Source of the DNA: Crocinitomicaceae bacterium
Lineage (GTDB): Bacteria > Bacteroidota > Bacteroidia > Flavobacteriales_D > Crocinitomicaceae
Reading direction: 5' to 3'
Length of the DNA stretch: 64,000 bases
NCBI GenBank assembly: GCA_016709005.1
Contig: JADJEU010000001.1
Coordinates: 434,001 to 498,000 of the forward strand
The notes beneath the pieces were generated by a model. The model was given only the letters and a program-made list of their open reading frames with translations. It ran no database searches and was not told the origin of the DNA. Position 1 is the first letter of the stretch; every line of letters starts with the position of its first letter. The translations under genes and the position numbers were made by a program. Positions 45,998-54,512 of the stretch are shown piece by piece.

Positions 45998-47839
45998 CTA
46001 TAAGGCCTCTTCTACTTTTAGATTACCAATAATAAACTCTTGTCTGGTTGGTGTGTTTTTGCCCATATAGAATTCCAGAACATCTTCCAGTTTAGCTTCT
46101 TTTCCGATCATAACAGGGTCTAATCGAATATCCGGACCGATGAAATTGGCAAATTCATCCGGTGAAATTTCACCCAAACCTTTAAATCGGGTAATCTCTG
46201 GTTTTACACCTAATTTAGCAATAGCACTAAGTCGTTCTTCTTCCGAATAACAATAAATCGTTTCCTTCTTGTTTCTTACTCTGAAGAGCGGAGTTTGCAA
46301 AATATAAACATGTCCTTTTCGCACCAGATCTGGAAAAAACTGAAGGAAGAAAGTCAGTAACAACAATCGAATGTGCATTCCATCCACATCGGCATCAGTA
46401 GCAATCACTACTTTATTGTAACGAAGATCATCAATCCCATCTTCTATATTTAACGCGGCCTGCAGCAAATTGAATTCCTCATTTTCGTAGACAACTTTTT
46501 TGGTTAAACCATATGAGTTGAGTGGTTTTCCGCGCAAACTAAAAACGGCTTGTGTATTTACATCACGCGATTTGGTGATGGATCCACTTGCGGAATCCCC
46601 CTCAGTGATAAAAAGTGTTGTTTCTTCACGACGTTCATCTTTTGCTTCATTAAAATGAGAGCGACAATCGCGTAATTTTTTGTTGTGAAGATTTGATTTT
46701 TTTGCACGCTCACGCGCTAATTTCTGGATTCCTGAAAGTTCTTTTCGCTCGCGCTCTGACTGGCGAATCTTCTTTTCTAAAGTATCTGCTATTTCAGCAT
46801 TTTTGTGAAGAAAATTATCCAATTTTTCCTTCAAAAAATCCATGATAAAGGCACGAATCGATTTACCATTTGGTTCAATTTCCTGTGAACCTAATTTGGT
46901 TTTTGTCTGAGATTCAAAGACTGGTTCAATTACTTTAATGGAAATAGCTGCAACAATAGATTGTCTGATGTCAACCGCTTCATAATTTTTTCCGTAAAAG
47001 TCCTTAATCACTTTTGCAATGGCTTCTCTGAACGCTGATAAATGTGTACCGCCTTGGGTTGTGTGTTGACCGTTTACAAATGAATAATAATTTTCTCCGT
47101 AAGATCTTACGTGAGTAAAAGCAACTTCAATATCTTCTCCTTCCAGATGAATGATTGGATATAACGGTTCGCTTTCCATATTATCCTCGAGCAAATCTTT
47201 TAATCCATTCTCCGAAATAAATTTTTCACCGTTGAAATAGATTGACAAACCTCGATTCAGGTAGCAATAATTCCAAAATAATTTGTGCAGATATGGTGCC
47301 TTATAATTGAAGTTTTTAAAGATGCTCGCATCCGGGACAAACTCAATGTAAGTACCATCTTTCTCAGCGGTCTTTTCAAGTTTGGCATCTTGTTTAAGCT
47401 CACCTTTTTTGAAAACAGCTTTTTTTACTTTGCCTTCCCGGTAGGATTCAACCATGAAATGATCACTCAACGCATTGACAGCTTTGGTTCCAACACCATT
47501 CAATCCAACTGATTTTTTAAATGCCTTGGAATCGTATTTACCTCCGGTATTAATTTTAGAAACGCAATCGATCACTTTTCCTAATGGAATTCCACGGCCG
47601 TAATCTCGGACAGCAGTCAAACCATCTTTAATCTTTACATCAATACGACGGCCGTTCCCCATGACAAATTCATCAATGGAGTTATCGACAACCTCCTTAA
47701 CAAGAACATAGATTCCATCGTCTGGCGCTGCCCCGTCTCCAAGCTTTCCGATATACATACCGGGACGCATGCGGATATGTTCTTTCCAATCGAGTGATCG
47801 AATATTTTCTTCGGTATAATTTGATTTTTGCGTTGCCAT
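45998..47839 (-). CDS. parE: DNA topoisomerase IV subunit B
   Basis: This 613-residue ATPase subunit of topoisomerase IV partners with ParC. The GHKL ATP site is seen in VVDNSIDEF, YGRGIPL and GLNGVGTKAVNAL; the TOPRIM region holds EGDSASG, RGKPLN and a DADVDG motif. Length fits ParE (about 610-640) rather than GyrB (about 650 or more, often with an insertion). It heads a minus-strand run of four genes and is 178 bases from a divergent TonB receptor gene. A -7 box is 24 bases upstream. Confidence 0.95.
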   Translation of the reverse strand: MATQKSNYTEENIRSLDWKEHIRMRPGMYIGKLGDGAAPDDGIYVLVKEVVDNSIDEFVMGNGRRIDVKIKDGLTAVRDYGRGIPLGKVIDCVSKINTGGKYDSKAFKKSVGLNGVGTKAVNALSDHFMVESYREGKVKKAVFKKGELKQDAKLEKTAEKDGTYIEFVPDASIFKNFNYKAPYLHKLFWNYCYLNRGLSIYFNGEKFISENGLKDLLEDNMESEPLYPIIHLEGEDIEVAFTHVRSYGENYYSFVNGQHTTQGGTHLSAFREAIAKVIKDFYGKNYEAVDIRQSIVAAISIKVIEPVFESQTKTKLGSQEIEPNGKSIRAFIMDFLKEKLDNFLHKNAEIADTLEKKIRQSERERKELSGIQKLARERAKKSNLHNKKLRDCRSHFNEAKDERREETTLFITEGDSASGSITKSRDVNTQAVFSLRGKPLNSYGLTKKVVYENEEFNLLQAALNIEDGIDDLRYNKVVIATDADVDGMHIRLLLLTFFLQFFPDLVRKGHVYILQTPLFRVRNKKETIYCYSEEERLSAIAKLGVKPEITRFKGLGEISPDEFANFIGPDIRLDPVMIGKEAKLEDVLEFYMGKNTPTRQEFIIGNLKVEEAL

Positions 47840-47863
47840 ATTCTTAAAGCGGATGGATTCTCA

Positions 47864-47871
47864 CAAAATTA
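47864..47871 (-). promoter_or_regulatory. -7 box of the parE operon
   Basis: TAATTTTG on the minus strand is an exact match ending 24 bases before the parE ATG. No -33 TTG was found at normal spacing. Confidence 0.5.
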
Positions 47872-48000
47872 AGGCTAATTCTTCATATCTGCCGGCCTTA
47901 AACCCAAGAGAATATTAACATTCAGTAGTTTGCGGCACACGAGCCGCTGAACAACAAAATAATAAGCCGGTTTCAACGTTCTCTTTAGCGCTCGAATTGC

Positions 48001-48008
48001 TACTTTTG
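48001..48008 (+). promoter_or_regulatory. -7 box of the second TonB receptor
   Basis: TACTTTTG is an exact match that ends only 8 bases before the TTG start at 48017, so the leader is expected to be extremely short. Confidence 0.5.
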
Positions 48009-48016
48009 ATCCCGCT

Positions 48017-50670
48017 TTGAAAAGACTACTCACATTCATATTGTTAATTACAGCATCTGCTTGCTTTAGCCAGCCGCTTTCCATTTCTGGCAGAGTGCTT
48101 GCTGAAAATGGCTCACCGCTTGTGAATGCTACAGTCAAGATAGACGGTCAGAAAAATGCTGTTTACACTGATCAAACAGGCGGATTTAGTTTGCAGGTTG
48201 AAGCCAATAACGTATACACAGTGCGTTTCCACTTTGTAAATCATTTATCTTATCGATTAGACGTAGCGGTAATGAATGAAAATGTTGAACTGGGTGCCGT
48301 TACATTGACAGAAAAAAAACTTGGACCTGTTAATATTGAATATGTGCGCACGCCGGATGGATTTGACGGATTTCCGCCTGTTAATATTACGCGATTGCCA
48401 ACAGCAACCGGGAATTTTGAAGATCTCATAAAAATTGCTGGTATTGGCGTTAGCTCAAACAATGAACTCACTTCCAACTACAACGTGCGCGGTGGAAACT
48501 ACGATGAAAATCTGATTTATGTAAATGGAATAGAAATCTACAGACCTTTTCTGGTAAGAGCCGGACAACAAGAAGGTCTGAGTTTTATTCACGGTGAATT
48601 TGTAGAAAATATTTTCTTTTCTGCCGGCGGTTTTGATGCAAATTATGGAGATGTTTTGTCCTCAGTGTTGGATGTGCGTTATCGTGAGCCAATGAAATTT
48701 GCAACTTCCCTACAAGGCAGTTTAATGGGTGGGCAAATTCACACCGAAGGATTGTACAGAGGAAGATTAGGTAATTATAGTATTGGTGCCCGCTATAGAG
48801 CAAACTCCTATCTCCTCAACAGTCTTCCTACACAAGGTGATTACAAACCAACTTTTTTTGATTTTCAAGGATTGACAAACTATTATCTGGATTACGACGG
48901 AGCCAATTCTTACAAAAAACTTTTTCTGCTCGGACATTTTGCATCGAACAATTATCTTTTTGAGCCAACCTCCAGAAACACTTCGTGGGGTACGGTTAAT
49001 GAAGCTTATCAACTTCGGGTATTCTTTGAAGGACAGGAAGAAACAAAATTCACAACCCTTACGTTTGCCGGCGGATATGAATGGAAAATAAATGCGAATC
49101 TGAAAATGAATTTTGGATCGTCTCTTTTTCATTCAATCGAAAGCGAACATTTTGATGTTCTTGGAGAGTATTGGATCAATGAATTGGAAACAGATCCATC
49201 CAAAGAAGAGTTTGGTGATTCAACCAGTAATGTAGGTGTTGGAGGCTTTCTGGATCATGCGCGCAATGATTTGGAAGTATGGATTGAAGTGCATTTTACG
49301 ACGCAACGCTAGAGATGCCGCTCAAAGAAAATGTCATAACACAAAAATCTACCTATGGCCAAATGAGTTGGGGAGTCAGAGCACAGTACGAATATTTTCA
49401 GGACATCTTAAGTGAATGGCATTTGATTGATTCTGCCGGATACAGCATTCCTAACGGTGATCCAGAGACAATCGAATTAAAAGATGTTATCAAACAAAAT
49501 AACATTGTAGAATCATACCGATATACTGGGTATTATTCTTTCACTGAAAACTTCATCCGCAAAAAAGATAAAATTTTAAACCTGAGCAGAACCGTAAGAA
49601 CAGATTCAACCAAGTACACCATCTTTTATGCAGATACAGTAAAAGACAGTCCTTCCAAATTTTCATTGGCAGCCGGAGTGCGCGGTGGTTACAGAACTTA
49701 CAACGATGAATATTGGATCACACCTCGACTTTCATTAACCTATCAGCCTCGTTCTTTTTTCATAACAGATGATACTACATTAATCAGAAGAAATGTAAAA
49801 TTCAGATTATCAAGCGGACTCTATTATCAGCCGCCATTATATCGTACAATGCGCTATCTGGACGGAACGATTAACCCAGATGTTGTCTCACAAAAATCAT
49901 GGCACAATGTGATTGCCGCAGATATCTATTTCAGAATATGGGATCGGCCATTTAAGTTTATTGCAGAAGCTTACTATAAACACATGTGGGATGTTGTGCC
50001 TTATGAAATTGACAATGTTCGGATTCGCTATTATGCAGACAACAATGCAGTGGCTTATGCATACGGATTTGATGCAAAAATCAACGGTGAATTTGTTGAA
50101 GGCGTTGAGTCTTTTTTCAGAATTGGTTTATTGAAAACGATGGAGGAAATTGAAAACGACGATTATCATCTGTACATCAATTCGGATGGCGATACCATTC
50201 TTCCCGGTTATACATTTAATCAGACAATTGTTGATTCGATCCATCAGGAACCAGGCTGGATACCACGTCCATCTGATCAATTGTTAACGTTTACAATTTT
50301 CTTCCAGGATAAAATGCCGAAGTATGAAAACTTCAAAGTATCGGCTAATTTAAATTTCGGAACTCCCCTTCCCTATGGCCCGCCATCGTACGAACGCTAT
50401 AAAGATGTGTTGCGAACAAAGGCATACATGCGTCTTGATTTAGGTTTTATGTTTGATTTCATTACGCCTCAAACCAGACTAAAAAAACCAGATAGCAAGT
50501 TTCAGCAAACCTTTGAACAATTCACAATCAGTCTGGATGCGTTCAATTTACTGGGCATTAAAAACGTGGTCTCTTATCAATGGCTGCAAGATATTGCCGG
50601 CAGATATTACTCCATTCCAAATCACTTAACTGGTCGCAGAATTAATTTGCGACTCATTATTTCTTTTTAA
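48017..50670 (+). pseudogene. Frameshifted TonB-dependent outer membrane receptor
   Basis: Two frames (48017-49312 and 49315-50670) together form one receptor. It begins at TTG 48017 with a signal (MKRLLTFILLITASACFSQ), a CarboxypepD_reg-like domain (ISGRVLAENGSPLVNATVK), a plug (NYNVRGGNYDENLIYVNGIE, YGDVLSSVLDVRYR) and a barrel that ends in GRRINLRLIISF. A one-base loss lies between 49285 and 49312: the first frame reads on only to a TAG after EVHFTTQR, whereas the second frame gives SAFYDATLEMPLKEN. It is either a pseudogene or an assembly error. The next gene follows 3 bases downstream. The substrate is unknown. Confidence 0.8.
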
Positions 50671-50673
50671 TTC

Positions 50674-51306
50674 ATGGCCTTACCAAAACTCAATAAATTA
50701 CTTCTTCAGGGATTAACTGAAAACGGAATCACGGAATTAAAACCGATTCAGGAAAAAATATTTTCCAGAGTAAATGGAGGAACTTCTTTCTATTTATTGG
50801 GTGAAGAAGGCTTAGGAAAAAAAACAGGCTTAATAATTTCGGTTTTGCAACGACTCAATTATTCGCAACCGGACACTCCACGCGTGATTGTAATGGCCAG
50901 TACTTCTGATGATGCAAGAGAAATTTATGACAAGTTCAGACTGTATGCAAAATACATGGATTTACAAATTCATTTAATTGTTGAAGAAGGTTTAATGGAT
51001 TCACAAAATATGGCGATTTATGCAGGCGCAGATTTAATTATTGCTACACCTGTTCGTTTGACAAAACTGTATTTTCAGTGCGGCATCAACATCAATAAAG
51101 TTAATCTCCTGGTTCTGGAGAACGCAAATAAATTTGTAGAAAATCGCCAGTTGGTAGAGCTTGATCGTATGACCGATAGCTTTCCTAAATTTCAAACTGT
51201 TGTTCTGGAAAAAGAACTAAATCCAAGAATGAAAAAAGCCTGCGATAAATTCATGCCCTACGCCCAGGAATTAATTGCTAAACCAGAGAAAACGGTTGAA
51301 GAATAA
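50674..51306 (+). CDS. Degenerate DEAD-box helicase-like protein, first RecA domain only
   Basis: This 210-residue protein has the fold of RecA domain 1 of a DEAD-box helicase: a Q-like region (ELKPIQEKIF), an altered Walker A (EEGLGKKT), IIATPVRLTKL in the TPGR position, and LENANKF where DEAD should be. The second RecA domain is absent. With GEEGLGKKT for A-TGTGKT and LENA for DEAD it should not bind or hydrolyse ATP normally, so it may be an RNA-binding or regulatory pseudo-enzyme. The start ATG 50674 lies 3 bases after the receptor stop, so it is probably co-transcribed with it. Confidence 0.85.
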   Translation: MALPKLNKLLLQGLTENGITELKPIQEKIFSRVNGGTSFYLLGEEGLGKKTGLIISVLQRLNYSQPDTPRVIVMASTSDDAREIYDKFRLYAKYMDLQIHLIVEEGLMDSQNMAIYAGADLIIATPVRLTKLYFQCGININKVNLLVLENANKFVENRQLVELDRMTDSFPKFQTVVLEKELNPRMKKACDKFMPYAQELIAKPEKTVEE

Positions 51307-51313
51307 TTTTGAT

Positions 51314-52252
51314 CTAAGCAGTTTGGGAAATGTAAATTTCTTTCACTTTTTTCACCCGCTCTGCTAAAGGTAAATTGACATCAAGCCAGTTAATCTTGTA
51401 GCCGTCATTTTCCATTTTTCGAAACCAGGTCATTTGTCTTTTTGCAAATTGATGTATGGCAATATTCAATCCTTCAAACAGTTCTTTTTTTGAAATTTCA
51501 TTTTTAAGAAACAAACCAAGCCATTTATACTCTAAGCCGTAGTATTCAAGGTCTTCAAAACTAACATTTCGTTTTAAAAGCGCTTCCACCTCTTCATAAA
51601 GACCGTTGTTTAACCTTTCGCTGAGCCGTTTTGTGATTTTGTCACGACGCTGTTCGCGTGAAATATCCATCCCAATAATGACTTCAGTAAAGCCTGGATT
51701 TTCTGTCGGTTTCCAGTCCGGATTTGCTTTCAAAAATCGTCCTATTTCAATGGCTCTGATTTTTCGATGCCAGGTTTGCACTGTAAGTTTTGATTTAATT
51801 TCATGGGGTAGTTCTGAAATTTCTTTTTCGATTTCTTCAAGCGGAATATCTTTCATTTTTTCATAGAATGACGGATCGGATTCAATGCCCAAAAATGAAT
51901 TCCCGCGCAATGCAGTTTCAAGATATAAACCACTTCCCCCGCATAGAATTGGTAAATGATTCCTCGATTCTATTTCTGAAAACACACGTAAAAAATCTTC
52001 TTGAAATTCGGCAATGTTATAGCGATATCCCGGGTCTTTAATATCAATGAGATGATACGGGATTTGTTTTCCATTTACTACATATTCGGACAAGTCTTTC
52101 CCCGTTCCGATATCCATGAAACGATATATCTGTCTTGAATCTCCACTGATAATTTCACCTTCCATTTCAGCAGCAACAGCACACGCAAGTTGGGTTTTAC
52201 CAGATGCTGTTGGGCCTACTATTGCTAATATGGGGGATTTCTTTAAACTCAT
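51314..52252 (-). CDS. miaA: tRNA dimethylallyltransferase
   Basis: This 312-residue enzyme adds a dimethylallyl group to A37 of UNN-decoding tRNAs. The P-loop is GPTASGKT (13-20), followed by ISGDSRQIYRFMDIGTGK, and the C-terminus has the expected QFAKRQMTWFRK stretch. Length and domain order are normal. The ATG at 52252 is 7 bases after an exact -7 box (52260-52267). Its 3' end is 7 bases from the convergent DEAD-like gene. Confidence 0.97.
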   Translation of the reverse strand: MSLKKSPILAIVGPTASGKTQLACAVAAEMEGEIISGDSRQIYRFMDIGTGKDLSEYVVNGKQIPYHLIDIKDPGYRYNIAEFQEDFLRVFSEIESRNHLPILCGGSGLYLETALRGNSFLGIESDPSFYEKMKDIPLEEIEKEISELPHEIKSKLTVQTWHRKIRAIEIGRFLKANPDWKPTENPGFTEVIIGMDISREQRRDKITKRLSERLNNGLYEEVEALLKRNVSFEDLEYYGLEYKWLGLFLKNEISKKELFEGLNIAIHQFAKRQMTWFRKMENDGYKINWLDVNLPLAERVKKVKEIYISQTA

Positions 52253-52259
52253 TGCTTTG

Positions 52260-52267
52260 CAAATCTA
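52260..52267 (-). promoter_or_regulatory. -7 box of miaA
   Basis: TAGATTTG on the minus strand is an exact match 7 bases before the ATG, giving a very short leader. No clear -33 TTG. Confidence 0.5.
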
Positions 52268-52300
52268 CTGGAAAAAGCTATACCACATAGCGCACGAAGA

Positions 52301-52380
52301 TTTCACAAAGTACCACAAAGAAAAATCTTCAAGTAAAAACTTTGTGAAACTTCTCTTTTCCTTTGTGCTTCTTTGTGAAA
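52301..52380. repeat. Imperfect inverted repeat of TTTCACAAAG units
   Basis: TTTCACAAAGTACCACAAAG (52301-52320) and CTTTGTGCTTCTTTGTGAAA (52361-52380) are inverted copies that agree at 18 of 20 positions. A third CTTTGTGAAA unit lies at 52340-52349. It sits in the gap between miaA and aroE and looks like a repeat of the CTTTGTG family often seen between Bacteroidota genes; it could also fold as a long hairpin. Confidence 0.65.
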
Positions 52381-52470
52381 TAGCCAAACAACCCACTGAT
52401 TCAAAATTCATCATTCATTAATCAGTGTTCGATATTCAAAATTATAAGTTTGAATAATAGAAGGTAGCGA

Positions 52471-53202
52471 TTATGAATTCCAGATCTCCCACGATTTTTC
52501 AGCCTGCTGATGAAGCATCGTTTCACCATTGATGGCATTGGCTCCAGATGATTTTGCTTTTTTCATAAACAAGGTTTCTTTCGGATTGTAAATCAGATCC
52601 ACAACCAGATTTTTATCGCTTAAAAATTCATATGGAATTGCCGGTGCATTTTCTGTATCTGGAAACATACCAACCGGTGTAGTATTTACAATGATTCCGC
52701 AAGAATGTATCATTGCTTCATTGATGTCGTGATAAGAAAAATCATTTTCTTCTTTTGGATTTCGTGTCACAAAAAAAACAGTCAAGCCGAGCTCATTTAA
52801 CACATGTGCAACCGCTTTGGCTGCACCACCTTTGCCAAGTATCAAAGCACGTTCATGATGTGATTCCAGAAATGGTTTTATCATTTGTCTGAATCCAAAA
52901 ACGTCCGTGTTATATCCGACGTGTTTTCCGTTTTTTATCTGAATACAATTTACGGCGCCAACAGATTTTGCAGATTCATCCAGTTCATCTAACATGGGAA
53001 TCACTGCTTCTTTGTAAGGAATAGTCACATTTAATCCGGCTAAATCAGACACTGCAAACACATCTTTAATTTGTGTAATTGTTTCTATTTCAAAATTCTC
53101 GTAAACACTGTCAATATTGAGACTTTGAAACTTGTTTTCAAAAAAAGATTTAGAAAAGGAATGACTCAGTTTTCTACCAACGAGGCCGTATATTTTTTTC
53201 AT
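52471..53202 (-). CDS. aroE: Shikimate dehydrogenase
   Basis: This 243-residue enzyme reduces 3-dehydroshikimate to shikimate with NADPH in aromatic amino acid synthesis. GRKLSHSFSKSFF holds the substrate Ser residues, K in NVTIPYKE is the catalytic Lys, and the nucleotide-binding loop GKGGAAKAV is near 123-131; NTTPVGMFPD follows. It lies 63 bases downstream of ilvE, with a hairpin terminator between, so expression may need its own promoter or read-through. Confidence 0.96.
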   Translation of the reverse strand: MKKIYGLVGRKLSHSFSKSFFENKFQSLNIDSVYENFEIETITQIKDVFAVSDLAGLNVTIPYKEAVIPMLDELDESAKSVGAVNCIQIKNGKHVGYNTDVFGFRQMIKPFLESHHERALILGKGGAAKAVAHVLNELGLTVFFVTRNPKEENDFSYHDINEAMIHSCGIIVNTTPVGMFPDTENAPAIPYEFLSDKNLVVDLIYNPKETLFMKKAKSSGANAINGETMLHQQAEKSWEIWNS

Positions 53203-53212
53203 AGTGATTTAT

Positions 53213-53246
53213 AAAAAAAGGGATTCGTTCTTCAACAAATCCCTTT
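53213..53246 (-). terminator. Terminator after ilvE
   Basis: AAAGGGATT (minus 53246-53238) pairs with AATCCCTTT (53225-53217) and ends in a T run on the minus strand. It sits between ilvE and aroE. Confidence 0.88.
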
Positions 53247-53265
53247 CTCAATGTGCTAAGTTTAG

Positions 53266-54336
53266 TTAGATTTTCATCAACCAATTAAATTTATCTTCTA
53301 CTTTTCCTGCTTTGTAATCGGCAACGTAATTCGCGATTTTTTGCGAAACAGTTCTTGATTCAATAGTTGGAAGCGCATATTCTTTATCGTTATATCCGAT
53401 TGCAATGATAGGTGCAATCGTAGCGGCAGTGCCTACTCCAAATGCATCTTGCAAAGTTCCATTTTCTATTGCAGCCATGACTTCAGCAACCGTTACATCA
53501 CGCTCTTCAACTTTAATTCCCCAGTCTTGAGCTATTTCAATTACGCTGCGTTTGGTGATACCTTTCAAAATTGAATCACGATCTTCAGATGGTGTAATCA
53601 AAACATCATTGATCATAAACATGACGTTCATGGTTCCTGATTCTTCAATGAATGTATGCGTTTTAGCATCTGTCCAAAGCAATTGTCGGTATCCTTTTTC
53701 CTGGCCTAGTTTGGCTGGATAAAGAGATGCTGCATAGTTACCTGCTGCCTTTGCGCGACCAACACCACCCTCGGCGGCACGTGTATAATAGGTTTCAATT
53801 TTCACTTTCACTGGTTCAGAATAGTAGGCTCCAACCGGTGAATTAATAATCATGAATTTATATTTTTCAGATGGACGAATACCTACATAATCATCTGTTG
53901 CAAACAAAAACGGACGAATATAAAGTGAAGTATTATCTTTTGTTGGAACCCATTCACGATCCAATTCAATTAATGCACGAACACCTTCCAGAAAAATTTC
54001 TTCAGGTACCGGAACCATGCACATGCGCTCTGCTGATTCTCTGAATCGCTTAGCATTCATTTCAGGACGAAATACTACTACTTCACCTTTCTCATTACGC
54101 TGAGCTTTTAATCCTTCAAAGATAGACTGGCCATAATGCAATGCGGATGTAGCCGGATGGATTTCAATATTTCCGAATGGAACAATTTGAGGTGCTCCCC
54201 ATTTTCCATCTTCATAATCCATGACAAGCATGTGATCTGCAAAATATTTTCCAAAAGGCAAATTGTCAAAGTCAATTGTCTTAATCCGTGAAGACTGAGT
54301 CTTTGTAACCTTTATATTTACTGTATTTGTTGACAT
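53266..54336 (-). CDS. ilvE: Branched-chain amino acid aminotransferase
   Basis: This 356-residue PLP enzyme transfers amino groups between branched-chain amino acids and 2-oxoglutarate. The PLP Lys is K196 in GRAKAAGNYAASL; TFIEESGTMNVMF and GITKRSVIEIAQ are conserved downstream, and the fold matches the class IV group of about 350 residues. A minus-strand TATCTTCG box, one base off the -7 consensus, lies 19 bases upstream. A terminator follows directly. Confidence 0.95.
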   Translation of the reverse strand: MSTNTVNIKVTKTQSSRIKTIDFDNLPFGKYFADHMLVMDYEDGKWGAPQIVPFGNIEIHPATSALHYGQSIFEGLKAQRNEKGEVVVFRPEMNAKRFRESAERMCMVPVPEEIFLEGVRALIELDREWVPTKDNTSLYIRPFLFATDDYVGIRPSEKYKFMIINSPVGAYYSEPVKVKIETYYTRAAEGGVGRAKAAGNYAASLYPAKLGQEKGYRQLLWTDAKTHTFIEESGTMNVMFMINDVLITPSEDRDSILKGITKRSVIEIAQDWGIKVEERDVTVAEVMAAIENGTLQDAFGVGTAATIAPIIAIGYNDKEYALPTIESRTVSQKIANYVADYKAGKVEDKFNWLMKI

Positions 54337-54512
54337 AATTCTGGTTTGTTCTTTGCGAAGATAAGTATTAAAATTTCGTTAATTCAAGCGTAATCTGAAT
54401 TTAATATGAAAAGTTTTGAATCAGTTTTCTTGGTTAATTTAGCAAATCTGCCTTAAAATATCTGAGCAGATCAAATTTAATTTCAAACAATCTGAAAGAA
54501 GCTGTTGATATA

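Noticed and set aside
52116..52421. Plus-strand ORF across the miaA start and the repeat
   Set aside because: It covers the miaA coding start and the inverted repeat and has no family or signal.
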